Assembly: GCA_020437875.1 (NCBI GenBank)
Contig: JAGQVR010000001.1
Span: 28,857 to 43,257, forward strand
Reading direction: 5' to 3'
Source of the DNA: Flavobacteriales bacterium
GTDB taxonomy: Bacteria; Bacteroidota; Bacteroidia; Flavobacteriales_F; PHOS-HE28
Length of the DNA stretch: 14,401 bases
Shown here: positions 1-7,577 of the stretch, piece after piece
Position numbering within the stretch: the stretch's first letter is position 1
How the letters are laid out: each line of letters starts with the position of its first letter
Position numbers and translations under genes: made by a program
Notes under the pieces: model-generated
The model's database searches: none
The model's input: only the letters and a program-made list of their open reading frames with translations
What the model was told of the DNA's origin: nothing

Positions 1-2753
1 ATGAGAAACAGCTGATCAACTTCGAACTGACCCTAAAGCATCGCAACGGCCGGCCGGTCCAGGTGTTGGAGAACATCTTCCTGGATGGATCGGAGACCGG
101 AATGGCCACCATCCAAGGGACCTTGATCGATATCACCGCGATCAAGCAGTCGGAGCTCGAACAGGCCACGCTCACCTCGAGCTATCGGAGCCTCGTGGAG
201 CACATGCGCGACGGTGTCATCGTCGTCAAGGACAGGCTTGTACGATATGCGAACCCGGCCGCGCAGCAGCTAACCGGTCAGGCATTGATCGGCCGGAGGG
301 TGGAGGACCTCTTCGAAAAGGATGCCGGGCCTTCGGTCCTTTCTCTGATCGCCGCGACCGGAAGGGAGCAGAACGCCGACCCGTTGGTCGTTCGACTGGC
401 TTCTGACAGGTCGAAGGAGGTGGGATTGTTCGCGACGGAGGCCTGGTTCGAGGGATCGTCCGCCGTGCAGCTGACCCTGCAGGACGAACAAGCCAGACAG
501 AACCTGGTGAAGGAACGGTTACGGGTACAGATGGCCGAGGAGGTGAATCAGGTCCTGCGCATGGAGATCGAGGAGCACCGACGCACCCAGGACGCACTCC
601 GGCGGTCGCGACAATTCGCCCGCAGTCTGGTGGAGAGCTCCCTTGATATGATCATGGCGGCCGATCCCGAAGGTCGGATCACCGAGTTCAATCCAGCCGC
701 GCAGATGCGTTTCGGCTACGAGGCCGGGGAGGTGATCGGCATGAGCACGAACATGCTCTATGTGGACCCCACAGAATACGCCAGGATACAGCATGAGCTC
801 AACACCTACGGTGCTTTCACCGGGGAGATCAAGAACGTCACCAAGGAAGGGGAGGTCTTCAATACGTTCCTTGCTGCGTCCAGGCTCTTCGATGAGGATG
901 GACAGTTCCTTGGAGCCATGGGCGTTTCACGGGACATCACGCGCATGAAACGCGACCGGGAGGCGCTGCAGGCAAGCGAGGAACGTTATCGCGATCTCTT
1001 CGAGAACGCCACCGACCTGATACAGAGCGTGGATCCCGACGGTCGCCTCGAATATGTGAACCAGGCCTGGAAGAGTGCATTGGGATACGGGACCGATGCG
1101 GAGATCGCGGGTTTGACGCTGGAGGACATCGTTCATCCGGACCACCTGCGGACCTTCATGGAACGCCATGCCAGCGTTGTCGCTGGAGAACAGGTGGACA
1201 GGCTTAGGACCGTTTTCATAGGGAAGGATGGCCAGGAAGTACATGTGGAAGGCACCACCAACCTGCGGACCGTGGATGGCAGGCCTGTGGCCACCCGCAG
1301 CATTTTCACCGACCTGACGAACGTCCAAGCGGCCCAAGCCAAGGTGGAGGCGCATGAGGCCAAGTTGCGCGCCTTGTTCGAGAGCAGCGAACACATGTTC
1401 TGGACGGTCGATCCGAACATCAAACTCACCTCCTATAACCGCGGTTATGGGGATATGATCGAGCGTCTGCATGGCCGAAGGCCCGAGGTCAACCTTGACC
1501 CCGAGCGTCCAAGGGCCTTGTTCGCATCACCGGAATACCATGCACTCTGGGAGAAGAAGTATCACCAGGCCTTTGCCGGAAGGCCGATGCGTTTCGAAAC
1601 GGACCTGACCGACCAGAAGGGCCTGCGGGTGTGCAATGAGATCTTCCTGAGTCCCGTATTCGGCGTTGATGGTCGTGTGACCGAGGTGCTCGGGGTGGGG
1701 CATGAGATCACCGAGCAGAAGGAAGCCGAGGATCTTGTGCGTCACCAGGCCGCGCGGATCAAGGCCATATTCGAGAACGCCGCCAACGTCATGATCTGGA
1801 CGCTGGACAAGGATTTCCGTATCACTTCCTTCAATGGTCATTTCCAACGCACGACGGAACGTCGATTGGGCATCCATTTCGAGGAAGGGGAGGACTTCAT
1901 TGAAACGATGCGGGAACGTGTGGCCAATGGTGCCGCCGAACCGGCCATCGCGCAGTTCAAGGCCGCCCGGAAGGGTGGACCACAACAATTCGAGGTGGAA
2001 CTATGGGGTGATGAAGGACGCTCCATCTGGGTGGAGTGCTTCTTGAACCCGATCGCGGGTGAGAAGGGAGTTAAGGAGATCTCCTGCATGGCGTACGGTA
2101 TCACGGACCGCAAGGAGGCTGAGTTCAAGCTACGCCAAAGCCTGAACGAGAAGGAGGTCCTGTTGAAGGAGGTGCATCACCGGGTCAAGAACAACCTGCA
2201 GGTGATCAGCAGCATACTCAGCCTCCAGACGGCGCATGTGGACGGTGACGCCCGGATCCTTGAACTGTTGCGGGTGAGCCGCGACCGGATACGGAGCATG
2301 TCCTTCATCCATGAGAGCTTGTACCAGAACAAGGACTTCAGTTCCATCGACATGGCCACCTATATCGATGGCCTGAGCCGCAACCTGGTGATGAGCTACA
2401 GTATCACGGGCAACATCAGCCTGGAGCGGGACTTGAAACGGGTGGAGCTTGTGCTGGATCAGGCGATCCCTTGTGGCCTCATCCTCAATGAGCTCATCAG
2501 TAATGCCTTCAAACATGCGTATCCGGACGGCAGGAGCGGGACCGTGCTCATCGGATTGAACCTTGAGGGCGATACGGTGTCCATTTCAGTGGCTGATGAT
2601 GGGGTGGGCCTCCCGGAGGGCTTCAGTACCAAGAATGACGGCAACCTGGGCCTGGAACTGGTGCGCACCCTTGTTGGTCAACTGGACGGGAAGCTCGAGG
2701 TGAAGGCTGGCGCGGGAGTGGCGTATTTGCTTACTTTTGAACGTTATCGATAG
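1..2753 (+). CDS. Multi-PAS sensor histidine kinase, HisKA_2 type (5' end outside window)
   Basis: The reading frame is open from base 3, so the gene begins left of the window; the GTG at 63 is only an internal codon. The 916 visible residues begin in the C-terminal half of a PAS/PAC domain. Five more PAS domains follow, at roughly 60-170, 205-315, 325-440, 450-570 and 580-705. The kinase core has the HisKA_2 dimerisation/phosphoacceptor motif EVHHRVKNNLQ (His pair about 725-726). A HATPase domain follows, with N box LNELISNAFKHAYP, G1 box VADDGVGLP and G2 box NLGLELVRTL. It should autophosphorylate on His in response to ligands or redox/light cues sensed by PAS domains, and pass phosphate to a response regulator. 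No transmembrane segment is visible, so this part is cytoplasmic; the missing N-terminus could differ. The response regulator gene starts 4 bases after the stop, so the two are almost certainly cotranscribed partners. The signal sensed is unknown. Confidence 0.93.
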   Translation, partial: EKQLINFELTLKHRNGRPVQVLENIFLDGSETGMATIQGTLIDITAIKQSELEQATLTSSYRSLVEHMRDGVIVVKDRLVRYANPAAQQLTGQALIGRRVEDLFEKDAGPSVLSLIAATGREQNADPLVVRLASDRSKEVGLFATEAWFEGSSAVQLTLQDEQARQNLVKERLRVQMAEEVNQVLRMEIEEHRRTQDALRRSRQFARSLVESSLDMIMAADPEGRITEFNPAAQMRFGYEAGEVIGMSTNMLYVDPTEYARIQHELNTYGAFTGEIKNVTKEGEVFNTFLAASRLFDEDGQFLGAMGVSRDITRMKRDREALQASEERYRDLFENATDLIQSVDPDGRLEYVNQAWKSALGYGTDAEIAGLTLEDIVHPDHLRTFMERHASVVAGEQVDRLRTVFIGKDGQEVHVEGTTNLRTVDGRPVATRSIFTDLTNVQAAQAKVEAHEAKLRALFESSEHMFWTVDPNIKLTSYNRGYGDMIERLHGRRPEVNLDPERPRALFASPEYHALWEKKYHQAFAGRPMRFETDLTDQKGLRVCNEIFLSPVFGVDGRVTEVLGVGHEITEQKEAEDLVRHQAARIKAIFENAANVMIWTLDKDFRITSFNGHFQRTTERRLGIHFEEGEDFIETMRERVANGAAEPAIAQFKAARKGGPQQFEVELWGDEGRSIWVECFLNPIAGEKGVKEISCMAYGITDRKEAEFKLRQSLNEKEVLLKEVHHRVKNNLQVISSILSLQTAHVDGDARILELLRVSRDRIRSMSFIHESLYQNKDFSSIDMATYIDGLSRNLVMSYSITGNISLERDLKRVELVLDQAIPCGLILNELISNAFKHAYPDGRSGTVLIGLNLEGDTVSISVADDGVGLPEGFSTKNDGNLGLELVRTLVGQLDGKLEVKAGAGVAYLLTFERYR

Positions 2754-2757
2754 GAAC

Positions 2758-3519
2758 ATGGCGCAGACGAATGTCCTCGTGGTCGAGGACGAGAGCATCG
2801 TTAGCAAGGATATCCAGCACAGTTTGAAGAAGCTGGGTTACAACGTGGTCGGTGCCGCGAACAACGGCGAGGCCGCGGTGAGCCTCGCTTTGGAGCACCA
2901 CCCGGACATCATCCTCATGGACATCATGCTGAAGGGCGAGATGAACGGGATAGAGGCGGCCGATGCCATCCGGAAGGAGACCAACATCCCGGTGATCTTC
3001 CTCACGGCCTATGCCGATGAGAGCACCCTTGCGAAAGCCAAGGTCACCCAGCCCTATGGCTACATCATCAAGCCGTTCAAGGAGATCGACATCCACACGT
3101 CGATCGAAATGGCGCTCTACAAGCATAAAAAGGAGACCGAAGTGCTGAAGGAGCGGGACCTGCTCTACAGCTTGGTGGAGAACAAGGAGGCCACCGGTGG
3201 TCGCGATATCATGTTCGTGAAGAGCAACAGCCGCCTGGTGAAGCTCAAGACCAGCGACATCTACTTCATCGAGGCGTTGAAGGACTACGTGGTGATCAAT
3301 ACGCTGAACACACGTTACACCGTCCACAGCACGATGAAGGACATCGAGGCGAAACTGCCTGAGGCCGATTTCATCCGTGTGCACCGCAGCTTCATCGTAC
3401 GGCTCGACAAGATCGTGGCCATCGAGCAGCCCAACCTGATCCTGGAGAACGACAAGAAGGTGATCCCGATCGGGGGCAGCTACAAGGATGACCTGGCGAA
3501 GAGGCTGAACCTCGTCTAA
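2758..3519 (+). CDS. Response regulator with REC and LytTR DNA-binding domains
   Basis: A 253-residue protein. The N-terminal receiver domain (about 1-120) has the acidic pair E10/D11, phosphoacceptor D55 (ILMDIMLKG), T83 (FLTAYADE) and K105 (IIKPF). The C-terminal LytTR domain (about 155-253) has the typical IYFIEALKDYVVI and FIRVHRSFIV segments, which in this family bind direct-repeat DNA sites. It is a LytR/AlgR-type transcription factor activated by phosphorylation. I chose the ATG at 2758 because the receiver fold begins right after it (TNVLVVEDE). An upstream in-frame TTG at 2737 would overlap the kinase gene and add residues with no family support. The start lies 4 bases after the kinase stop, marking an operon and a cognate pair. 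The targets are not identifiable; no obvious LytTR direct repeat was recognised here. Confidence 0.95.
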   Translation: MAQTNVLVVEDESIVSKDIQHSLKKLGYNVVGAANNGEAAVSLALEHHPDIILMDIMLKGEMNGIEAADAIRKETNIPVIFLTAYADESTLAKAKVTQPYGYIIKPFKEIDIHTSIEMALYKHKKETEVLKERDLLYSLVENKEATGGRDIMFVKSNSRLVKLKTSDIYFIEALKDYVVINTLNTRYTVHSTMKDIEAKLPEADFIRVHRSFIVRLDKIVAIEQPNLILENDKKVIPIGGSYKDDLAKRLNLV

Positions 3520-5777
3520 CGCCGTTTCTTCCCCTTCTTCGGCTTCGGTGCCTGCCTGGGCTTTCTGCCCTTGCTGCTGGCCTTCCGCGGGGCGATGGAG
3601 CCGCGCTGGAACTTGCCGGAGGTGGTCACCGGAGCTGCGGAACCCCCGACCAGGCTGAAGTCCACCACGCGTCGGTCCATGTCCACGGCCTTGATCATCA
3701 CCTCGAGCTCATCACCCAACCGGAACTTGCGGCCGGTGCGCTGGCCCACGACCATGTAGCGCTCTTTATCGAAGCGGAAGACATCGCCGGGAATGTCGCG
3801 AAGGCCGATGAGGCCTTCACATTTGTTCTCCCTCAACTCCACGTACACGCCCCAGGAGGTGAGGCCGCTCACGATGCCCTCGAAGGACTGACCGATGCGC
3901 GCGAGCATGTATTCGGCCTGCTTGTATCGGATGCTGGCACGTTCCGCATCACTCGCCTGCTTCTCCATCCGCGAGCTGTGCGCGCAGCTCAGCTCGAGCT
4001 CCTCACGATCCAGCGCATCACCACCCGCCAGGTAGTGCGCCATGGCCCGGTGTACGAGCAGGTCGGGGTAGCGGCGGATGGGGGAGGTGAAATGCGTGTA
4101 GTTCTCAAAGGCGAGGCCGTAGTGTCCGATGTTCTCGGTGCTGTAGACGGCCTTTGCCATGCTGCGGATGGCCACCTGCTTGATGATGTTCTCCTCTTCG
4201 GTGCCCTTCACGTCGTTCAGCAGGTCATTGATCGCATGTGGCAGGTCGTTCATATCCGCATGACGTAGCGTATGGCCGAAGCTCTTTGCGAGGGCGCGGA
4301 GCTGATCGATCTTCTCCGGATCGGGTTGATCATGGATGCGGTATACCATCGGACGCGTCTGCTCGTGCCGACCCGACTTTCCGGCAGGACGCTTGTTCAC
4401 CCATGTGGCCACGCGTTTGTTGGCGAGGAGCATGAACTCCTCGATCAGCCAGTTGGCAGGCCCCATCACCTTCTCGTACACGCCGAGCGGCTTCCCGTCC
4501 TTATCCAGCTTGAACTTCACCTCATTGCCGCCGATCTCCAATGCGCCATTGGCGATGCGCTCCTTCCGAAGCACCTGCGCGAGGCGGTGCAGCAGGAGCA
4601 CCTCCTCCTGGTGGGTCCCTTCCCCCTTACCATCGATTATCGCCTGGGCCTCCTGGTAAGCGAATCGACGCCTTGAACGCATCACCGTGCGCCCGAACCA
4701 CTCCTCGTGGAGGCGCGCCTGGTCGTCCAACTCGAATATCGCGCTGAAGCTCAGCTTGTCGGAGTCCGCATGCAATGAGCACAGATCGTTACTGAGCTTC
4801 TCGGGCAGCATGGGCACAACGCGGTCCACGAGGTACACGCTGGTGGCACGGCTTGCGGCCTCCATGTCCAGCACGCTGCCCGGAGTGACGTAATGGCTCA
4901 CATCGGCGATGTGCACCCCGATCTCCCAGTTGCCATTGTCGAGCTTCCGGACGCTCAGCGCATCATCGAGGTCCTTCGCATCGTCCGGATCGATGGTGAT
5001 GGTGGGCACCTCGCGCATGTCCCGTCTCCGGGCGATCTCGGTGTTCGTGGCGCCGTTCCGGATCTCTTCCGCCGCCTTGAGCACGCTCTCGGGGAATTCG
5101 AGGGGTAGACCGAATTCCGCGAGGATGGCGTGCATCTCCACATTGTGCACACCAGCTTTGCCAAGCACGCGCAGCACCTTTCCCCTTGGCTCATCGCGGG
5201 CATCCTTCCATTCACCCAACTCAATGATCGCCTTATCGTCCTCGACCGCTCCATTCACCTCGGTGGCCGGGATCACGAAGGGGCGTTGTACGCGCTGATC
5301 ATCGGCCACAAGGATCATACGACCCTGGCGCTTGTGGACCGTTCCGACGAACTCCAGCCTCCGGCGCCTCAGGACCTTGAGGACCTTGCCCTCGAGCCGG
5401 GAGCCACGCCCACCGACCAGCTTGATCGCAACGGTATCGCCATGTAGTGCGGTCCCGATATCACGTTGCTGCACATACACATCTTCTTCGCCCGAGGCCA
5501 GCCGGACGTAACCCGCCCCGCTGGAGATGATGTCTATCGTCCCTTCCGCCGAGTCCTTGCCGCCGGTGACGGTGTAGCGCCCCTTCTTGCCGCTCTCGAT
5601 GCGGCCCTCATCGAGCAATGCATCAATGGCATCAAAGATCCGGTACCGCTGACCTTTATCCCTGATACCCAGCTGCAAAGCGAGTTGCTGGCTGGTTATC
5701 CCGGCATGACCCGCAGACCGGACGGCGGCTAGAACGTGTTGAATGAAGGGGTCGGTGGAGGGGGAACGTCGGCTCAA
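3516..5777 (-). CDS. rnr: Ribonuclease R (RNase II/RNB family 3'-5' exoribonuclease)
   Basis: A 753-residue processive 3'-to-5' exoribonuclease that degrades structured RNA in the cytoplasm (mRNA decay, rRNA quality control). Domains in order: N-terminal winged helix (about 10-70), two cold-shock/OB folds (about 75-235), the RNB catalytic domain (about 255-585), an S1 domain (about 628-710), and a Lys/Arg-rich tail (about 722-753). The catalytic cluster TIDPDDAKDLDDA gives D263, D269, D271 and D272, matching the Mg2+-binding aspartates of the family; HFTSPIRRYPDLLVHR (562-577) is the other signature. Length and the basic tail favour RNase R over RNase II. The start is TTG at 5777: a TAA at 5784-5786 closes the frame three codons upstream and no ATG lies close downstream before the winged helix. 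The stop codon overlaps that of the converging LytTR gene. Transcription diverges from prs. Confidence 0.96.
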   Translation of the reverse strand: MSRRSPSTDPFIQHVLAAVRSAGHAGITSQQLALQLGIRDKGQRYRIFDAIDALLDEGRIESGKKGRYTVTGGKDSAEGTIDIISSGAGYVRLASGEEDVYVQQRDIGTALHGDTVAIKLVGGRGSRLEGKVLKVLRRRRLEFVGTVHKRQGRMILVADDQRVQRPFVIPATEVNGAVEDDKAIIELGEWKDARDEPRGKVLRVLGKAGVHNVEMHAILAEFGLPLEFPESVLKAAEEIRNGATNTEIARRRDMREVPTITIDPDDAKDLDDALSVRKLDNGNWEIGVHIADVSHYVTPGSVLDMEAASRATSVYLVDRVVPMLPEKLSNDLCSLHADSDKLSFSAIFELDDQARLHEEWFGRTVMRSRRRFAYQEAQAIIDGKGEGTHQEEVLLLHRLAQVLRKERIANGALEIGGNEVKFKLDKDGKPLGVYEKVMGPANWLIEEFMLLANKRVATWVNKRPAGKSGRHEQTRPMVYRIHDQPDPEKIDQLRALAKSFGHTLRHADMNDLPHAINDLLNDVKGTEEENIIKQVAIRSMAKAVYSTENIGHYGLAFENYTHFTSPIRRYPDLLVHRAMAHYLAGGDALDREELELSCAHSSRMEKQASDAERASIRYKQAEYMLARIGQSFEGIVSGLTSWGVYVELRENKCEGLIGLRDIPGDVFRFDKERYMVVGQRTGRKFRLGDELEVMIKAVDMDRRVVDFSLVGGSAAPVTTSGKFQRGSIAPRKASSKGRKPRQAPKPKKGKKRR

Positions 5778-5811
5778 GATGGGTTAGCGGGTCGGGCTTG
5801 GGCCGACGGCC

Positions 5812-5819
5812 GAAAGTTA
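5812..5819 (-). promoter_or_regulatory. Possible -7 element of the rnr promoter
   Basis: On the minus strand these bases read TAACTTTC, matching the Bacteroidota -7 consensus TAnnTTTG at all fixed positions but the last. It lies about 34 bases upstream of the rnr TTG start, a spacing like the other candidates here. No TTG is found about 19 bases further upstream, so support is weak. Confidence 0.3.
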
Positions 5820-5830
5820 GCCGCGGCCGG

Positions 5831-5876
5831 TGTTGGTATCCCGTTGATACTCATGTGTAAAAGAGTCCCACCAACA
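5831..5876. repeat. Interrupted inverted repeat in the rnr/prs divergent region
   Basis: TGTTGGT at 5831-5837 is perfectly complementary to ACCAACA at 5870-5876 (7-bp arms, 32-base spacer). Within it lies a smaller inverted repeat, GTATC (5836-5840) and GATAC (5846-5850). GTTGATA also occurs twice as a direct repeat, at 5843-5849 and 5880-5886. The element ends just before the -33 box of the prs promoter and lies in the presumed upstream region of rnr, so it could be an operator. It may also be chance in a short intergenic region. Confidence 0.4.
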
Positions 5877-5880
5877 GGTG

Positions 5881-5910
5881 TTGATAACCACCAGAAGTTC
5901 ACTACATTTG
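5881..5910 (+). promoter_or_regulatory. Bacteroidota-type promoter of prs
   Basis: TTG at 5881-5883, then exactly 19 bases, then TACATTTG at 5903-5910. This matches the Bacteroidota housekeeping promoter pattern (TTG/TTTG at -33, TAnnTTTG at -7) at every fixed position. The prs ATG lies 22 bases after the -7 box, implying a short leader of about 15 bases. This is the best promoter in the window and probably drives prs and rplY together. Confidence 0.75.
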
Positions 5911-5932
5911 CAGCCCTTTTGAGAGGTCCGTC

Positions 5933-6880
5933 ATGCAGGAGAGCGCCAAGATCTTCAGTGGTACCGCCACCCGGTACCTGGCCGAGAAGATCGCTGCCAG
6001 CAATGGCGAGCGCTTGGGCGAGGTCACGGTGAGCCGGTTCAGTGACGGGGAATTCCAGCCCAGTTTCGAGGAGACCGTCCGTGGCCAGTTGGTCTTCGTG
6101 GTGCAGAGCACCTTTCCGCCGAGCGACAACCTGTTCGAGCTGTTGCTGATGGTGGATGCGGCCAAGCGGGCGAGCGCCAAGCGCATCGTCGCTGTGATGC
6201 CGTACTTCGGATTCGCCCGACAGGACCGGAAGGACAAGCCCCGTGTGTCCATCGGTGCGAAGCTCGTGGCGAACATGCTCACGGCGGCCGGCGTGGACCG
6301 GATCATGACCATGGACCTCCATGCCGATCAGATCCAGGGCTTCTTCGAGGTGCCGGTGGACCACCTCTTCGCCAGTAGCATCTTCCTGCCCTACATCAAG
6401 GGGCTCGAACTGCCCGAACTGGTCATGGCGGCTCCTGACACGGGAGGCACCAAGCGGGCGAACGCTTACGCCAAACATCTGGGTTGTGATATGGCCATCT
6501 GCTACAAGCAGCGGAAAGTCGCCAATCGGATCGAGAGCATGACCGTGATCGGAGATGTGAAGGACAAGAACGTGGTGCTGGTGGACGACATGTGCGATAC
6601 CGCCGGCACCCTCACCAAGGCCGCTGATATGATGATGGAGCAGGGTGCCATCAGCGTGCGAGCGGTCTGCACCCATGCGGTCCTGAGCGGGGATGCCTAT
6701 GAGCGTATCGAACGCAGCGCCCTTGCGGAACTCATCGTCACGGACACCATCCCACTGGATCAGGAGAGGTTGAAGGTGACCAACAAGATCAAACAGCTCA
6801 CGGTGGCCAGCCTTTTCGGCGACGTGATCAAACGCGTACAGAGCCACGAGAGCATCAGTAGTCATTTCATCGTAGCATAA
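5933..6880 (+). CDS. prs: Ribose-phosphate pyrophosphokinase (PRPP synthetase)
   Basis: A 315-residue enzyme making 5-phosphoribosyl-1-diphosphate from ribose 5-phosphate and ATP in the cytoplasm. PRPP feeds purine, pyrimidine, histidine, tryptophan and NAD synthesis. Visible motifs are SRFSDGE (34-40), the ATP-binding segment YFGFARQDRK (91-100), the metal/active-site histidine in MDLH (H130), the catalytic flexible-loop segment YKQRK (191-195), and the ribose-phosphate/PRPP loop VLVDDMCDTAGT (215-226). The length equals that of class I bacterial enzymes. The ATG at 5933 is the first start after the promoter and places the KIFSG strand at the usual position. rplY follows after 10 bases, giving a two-gene transcription unit that ends at the terminator at 7534. 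The prs - rplY - pth order is commonly seen in Bacteroidota. Confidence 0.97.
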   Translation: MQESAKIFSGTATRYLAEKIAASNGERLGEVTVSRFSDGEFQPSFEETVRGQLVFVVQSTFPPSDNLFELLLMVDAAKRASAKRIVAVMPYFGFARQDRKDKPRVSIGAKLVANMLTAAGVDRIMTMDLHADQIQGFFEVPVDHLFASSIFLPYIKGLELPELVMAAPDTGGTKRANAYAKHLGCDMAICYKQRKVANRIESMTVIGDVKDKNVVLVDDMCDTAGTLTKAADMMMEQGAISVRAVCTHAVLSGDAYERIERSALAELIVTDTIPLDQERLKVTNKIKQLTVASLFGDVIKRVQSHESISSHFIVA

Positions 6881-6890
6881 CAACACGGCC

Positions 6891-7505
6891 ATGAACACCA
6901 TCGCCCTTTCCGGAACCCCCCGCACAGACCTCGGCTCCAAGTACGCCGCCCAATTGCGCCGCACCAAACAGGTGCCCTGCGTGCTCTATGGTGGTGAGAA
7001 CACCCTTCACTTCAGTGTTGATGGCGCTGCCCTCAAGAAAGTGATCTTCACCCCTGAGCTCAACGGTGTTGAGATCGAGATGGGTGGCAAGAAGGTCCTG
7101 GCCATGGTGAAGGACAAGCAGTTCCACCCCGTGACCGACGAGATCCTGCACGTGGATTTCGTGGAACTGAATGAGAATGAGGAAGCCGCTGCAGACCTCA
7201 CCCTGCGCCTGGTGGGACAGGCCATCGGCGTGAGGAAGGGTGGCAAATTGAGCCAGAACCTGCGCAAGGTGCGCGTTAGTGGCCTGCCGGCAAAGATCCC
7301 CGGTCATCTCGAGCTGAACATCGCTGATCTGGACATCAACAAGAGCATTCACGTGAGCGACCTGAGCTTCGAGGGGCTTACCGTCCTGGAGAAAGAGGAT
7401 GATGTCGTGGTGGCCGTGAAGATGGCCAAGAAGCAGGAGGAGGCAGCAGCAGCAGCAGCGGCCACCCCTGCAGCGGATGCCAAGAAGGCCGAGGCCAAGA
7501 AGTGA
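6891..7505 (+). CDS. rplY: 50S ribosomal protein L25 / general stress protein Ctc, long form
   Basis: A 204-residue two-domain (CTC-type) L25 that binds 5S rRNA in the large ribosomal subunit. The N-terminal L25 domain (about 1-92) carries the VPCVLYGG and LHVDFVEL segments. The C-terminal TL5/Ctc beta domain (about 95-182) includes the LRKVRVSGLPAKIPGHLEL region (120-138). The tail after residue 183 is low-complexity, rich in Ala, Lys and Glu, and includes five consecutive GCA codons at 7443-7457. Such disordered Ala/Lys tails are common in long L25 proteins of Bacteroidota. It follows prs by 10 bases and should be cotranscribed with it. A strong hairpin terminator begins 28 bases after its stop. 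Confidence 0.95.
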   Translation: MNTIALSGTPRTDLGSKYAAQLRRTKQVPCVLYGGENTLHFSVDGAALKKVIFTPELNGVEIEMGGKKVLAMVKDKQFHPVTDEILHVDFVELNENEEAAADLTLRLVGQAIGVRKGGKLSQNLRKVRVSGLPAKIPGHLELNIADLDINKSIHVSDLSFEGLTVLEKEDDVVVAVKMAKKQEEAAAAAAATPAADAKKAEAKK

Positions 7506-7533
7506 CCTTCGCCACTTTCAATTGAACAAGAAG

Positions 7534-7568
7534 GGGCCTCCGCGATCCGCGGAGGCCCTGTTCTTTTG
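7534..7568 (+). terminator. Intrinsic terminator after rplY
   Basis: A perfect 11-bp GC-rich stem, GGGCCTCCGCG (7534-7544) with CGCGGAGGCCC (7548-7558), closes a 3-base loop and is followed by the T-rich run TGTTCTTTT (7559-7567). This is a textbook rho-independent terminator for the prs-rplY transcript. It ends only about 10 bases before the pth start codon, so pth needs readthrough or a very close promoter. Confidence 0.88.
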
Positions 7569-7577
7569 TAGCGCCCC

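Noticed and set aside
5774..6967. A 397-codon open frame on the minus strand across prs
   Set aside because: It lies antisense to an unmistakable PRPP synthetase, has a His/Asp-rich composition typical of shadow frames in GC-rich DNA and shows no known motif.
7443..7457. Five GCA repeats near the end of rplY as a phase-variable microsatellite
   Set aside because: Trinucleotide changes would keep the frame and only alter the length of a disordered Ala tail.
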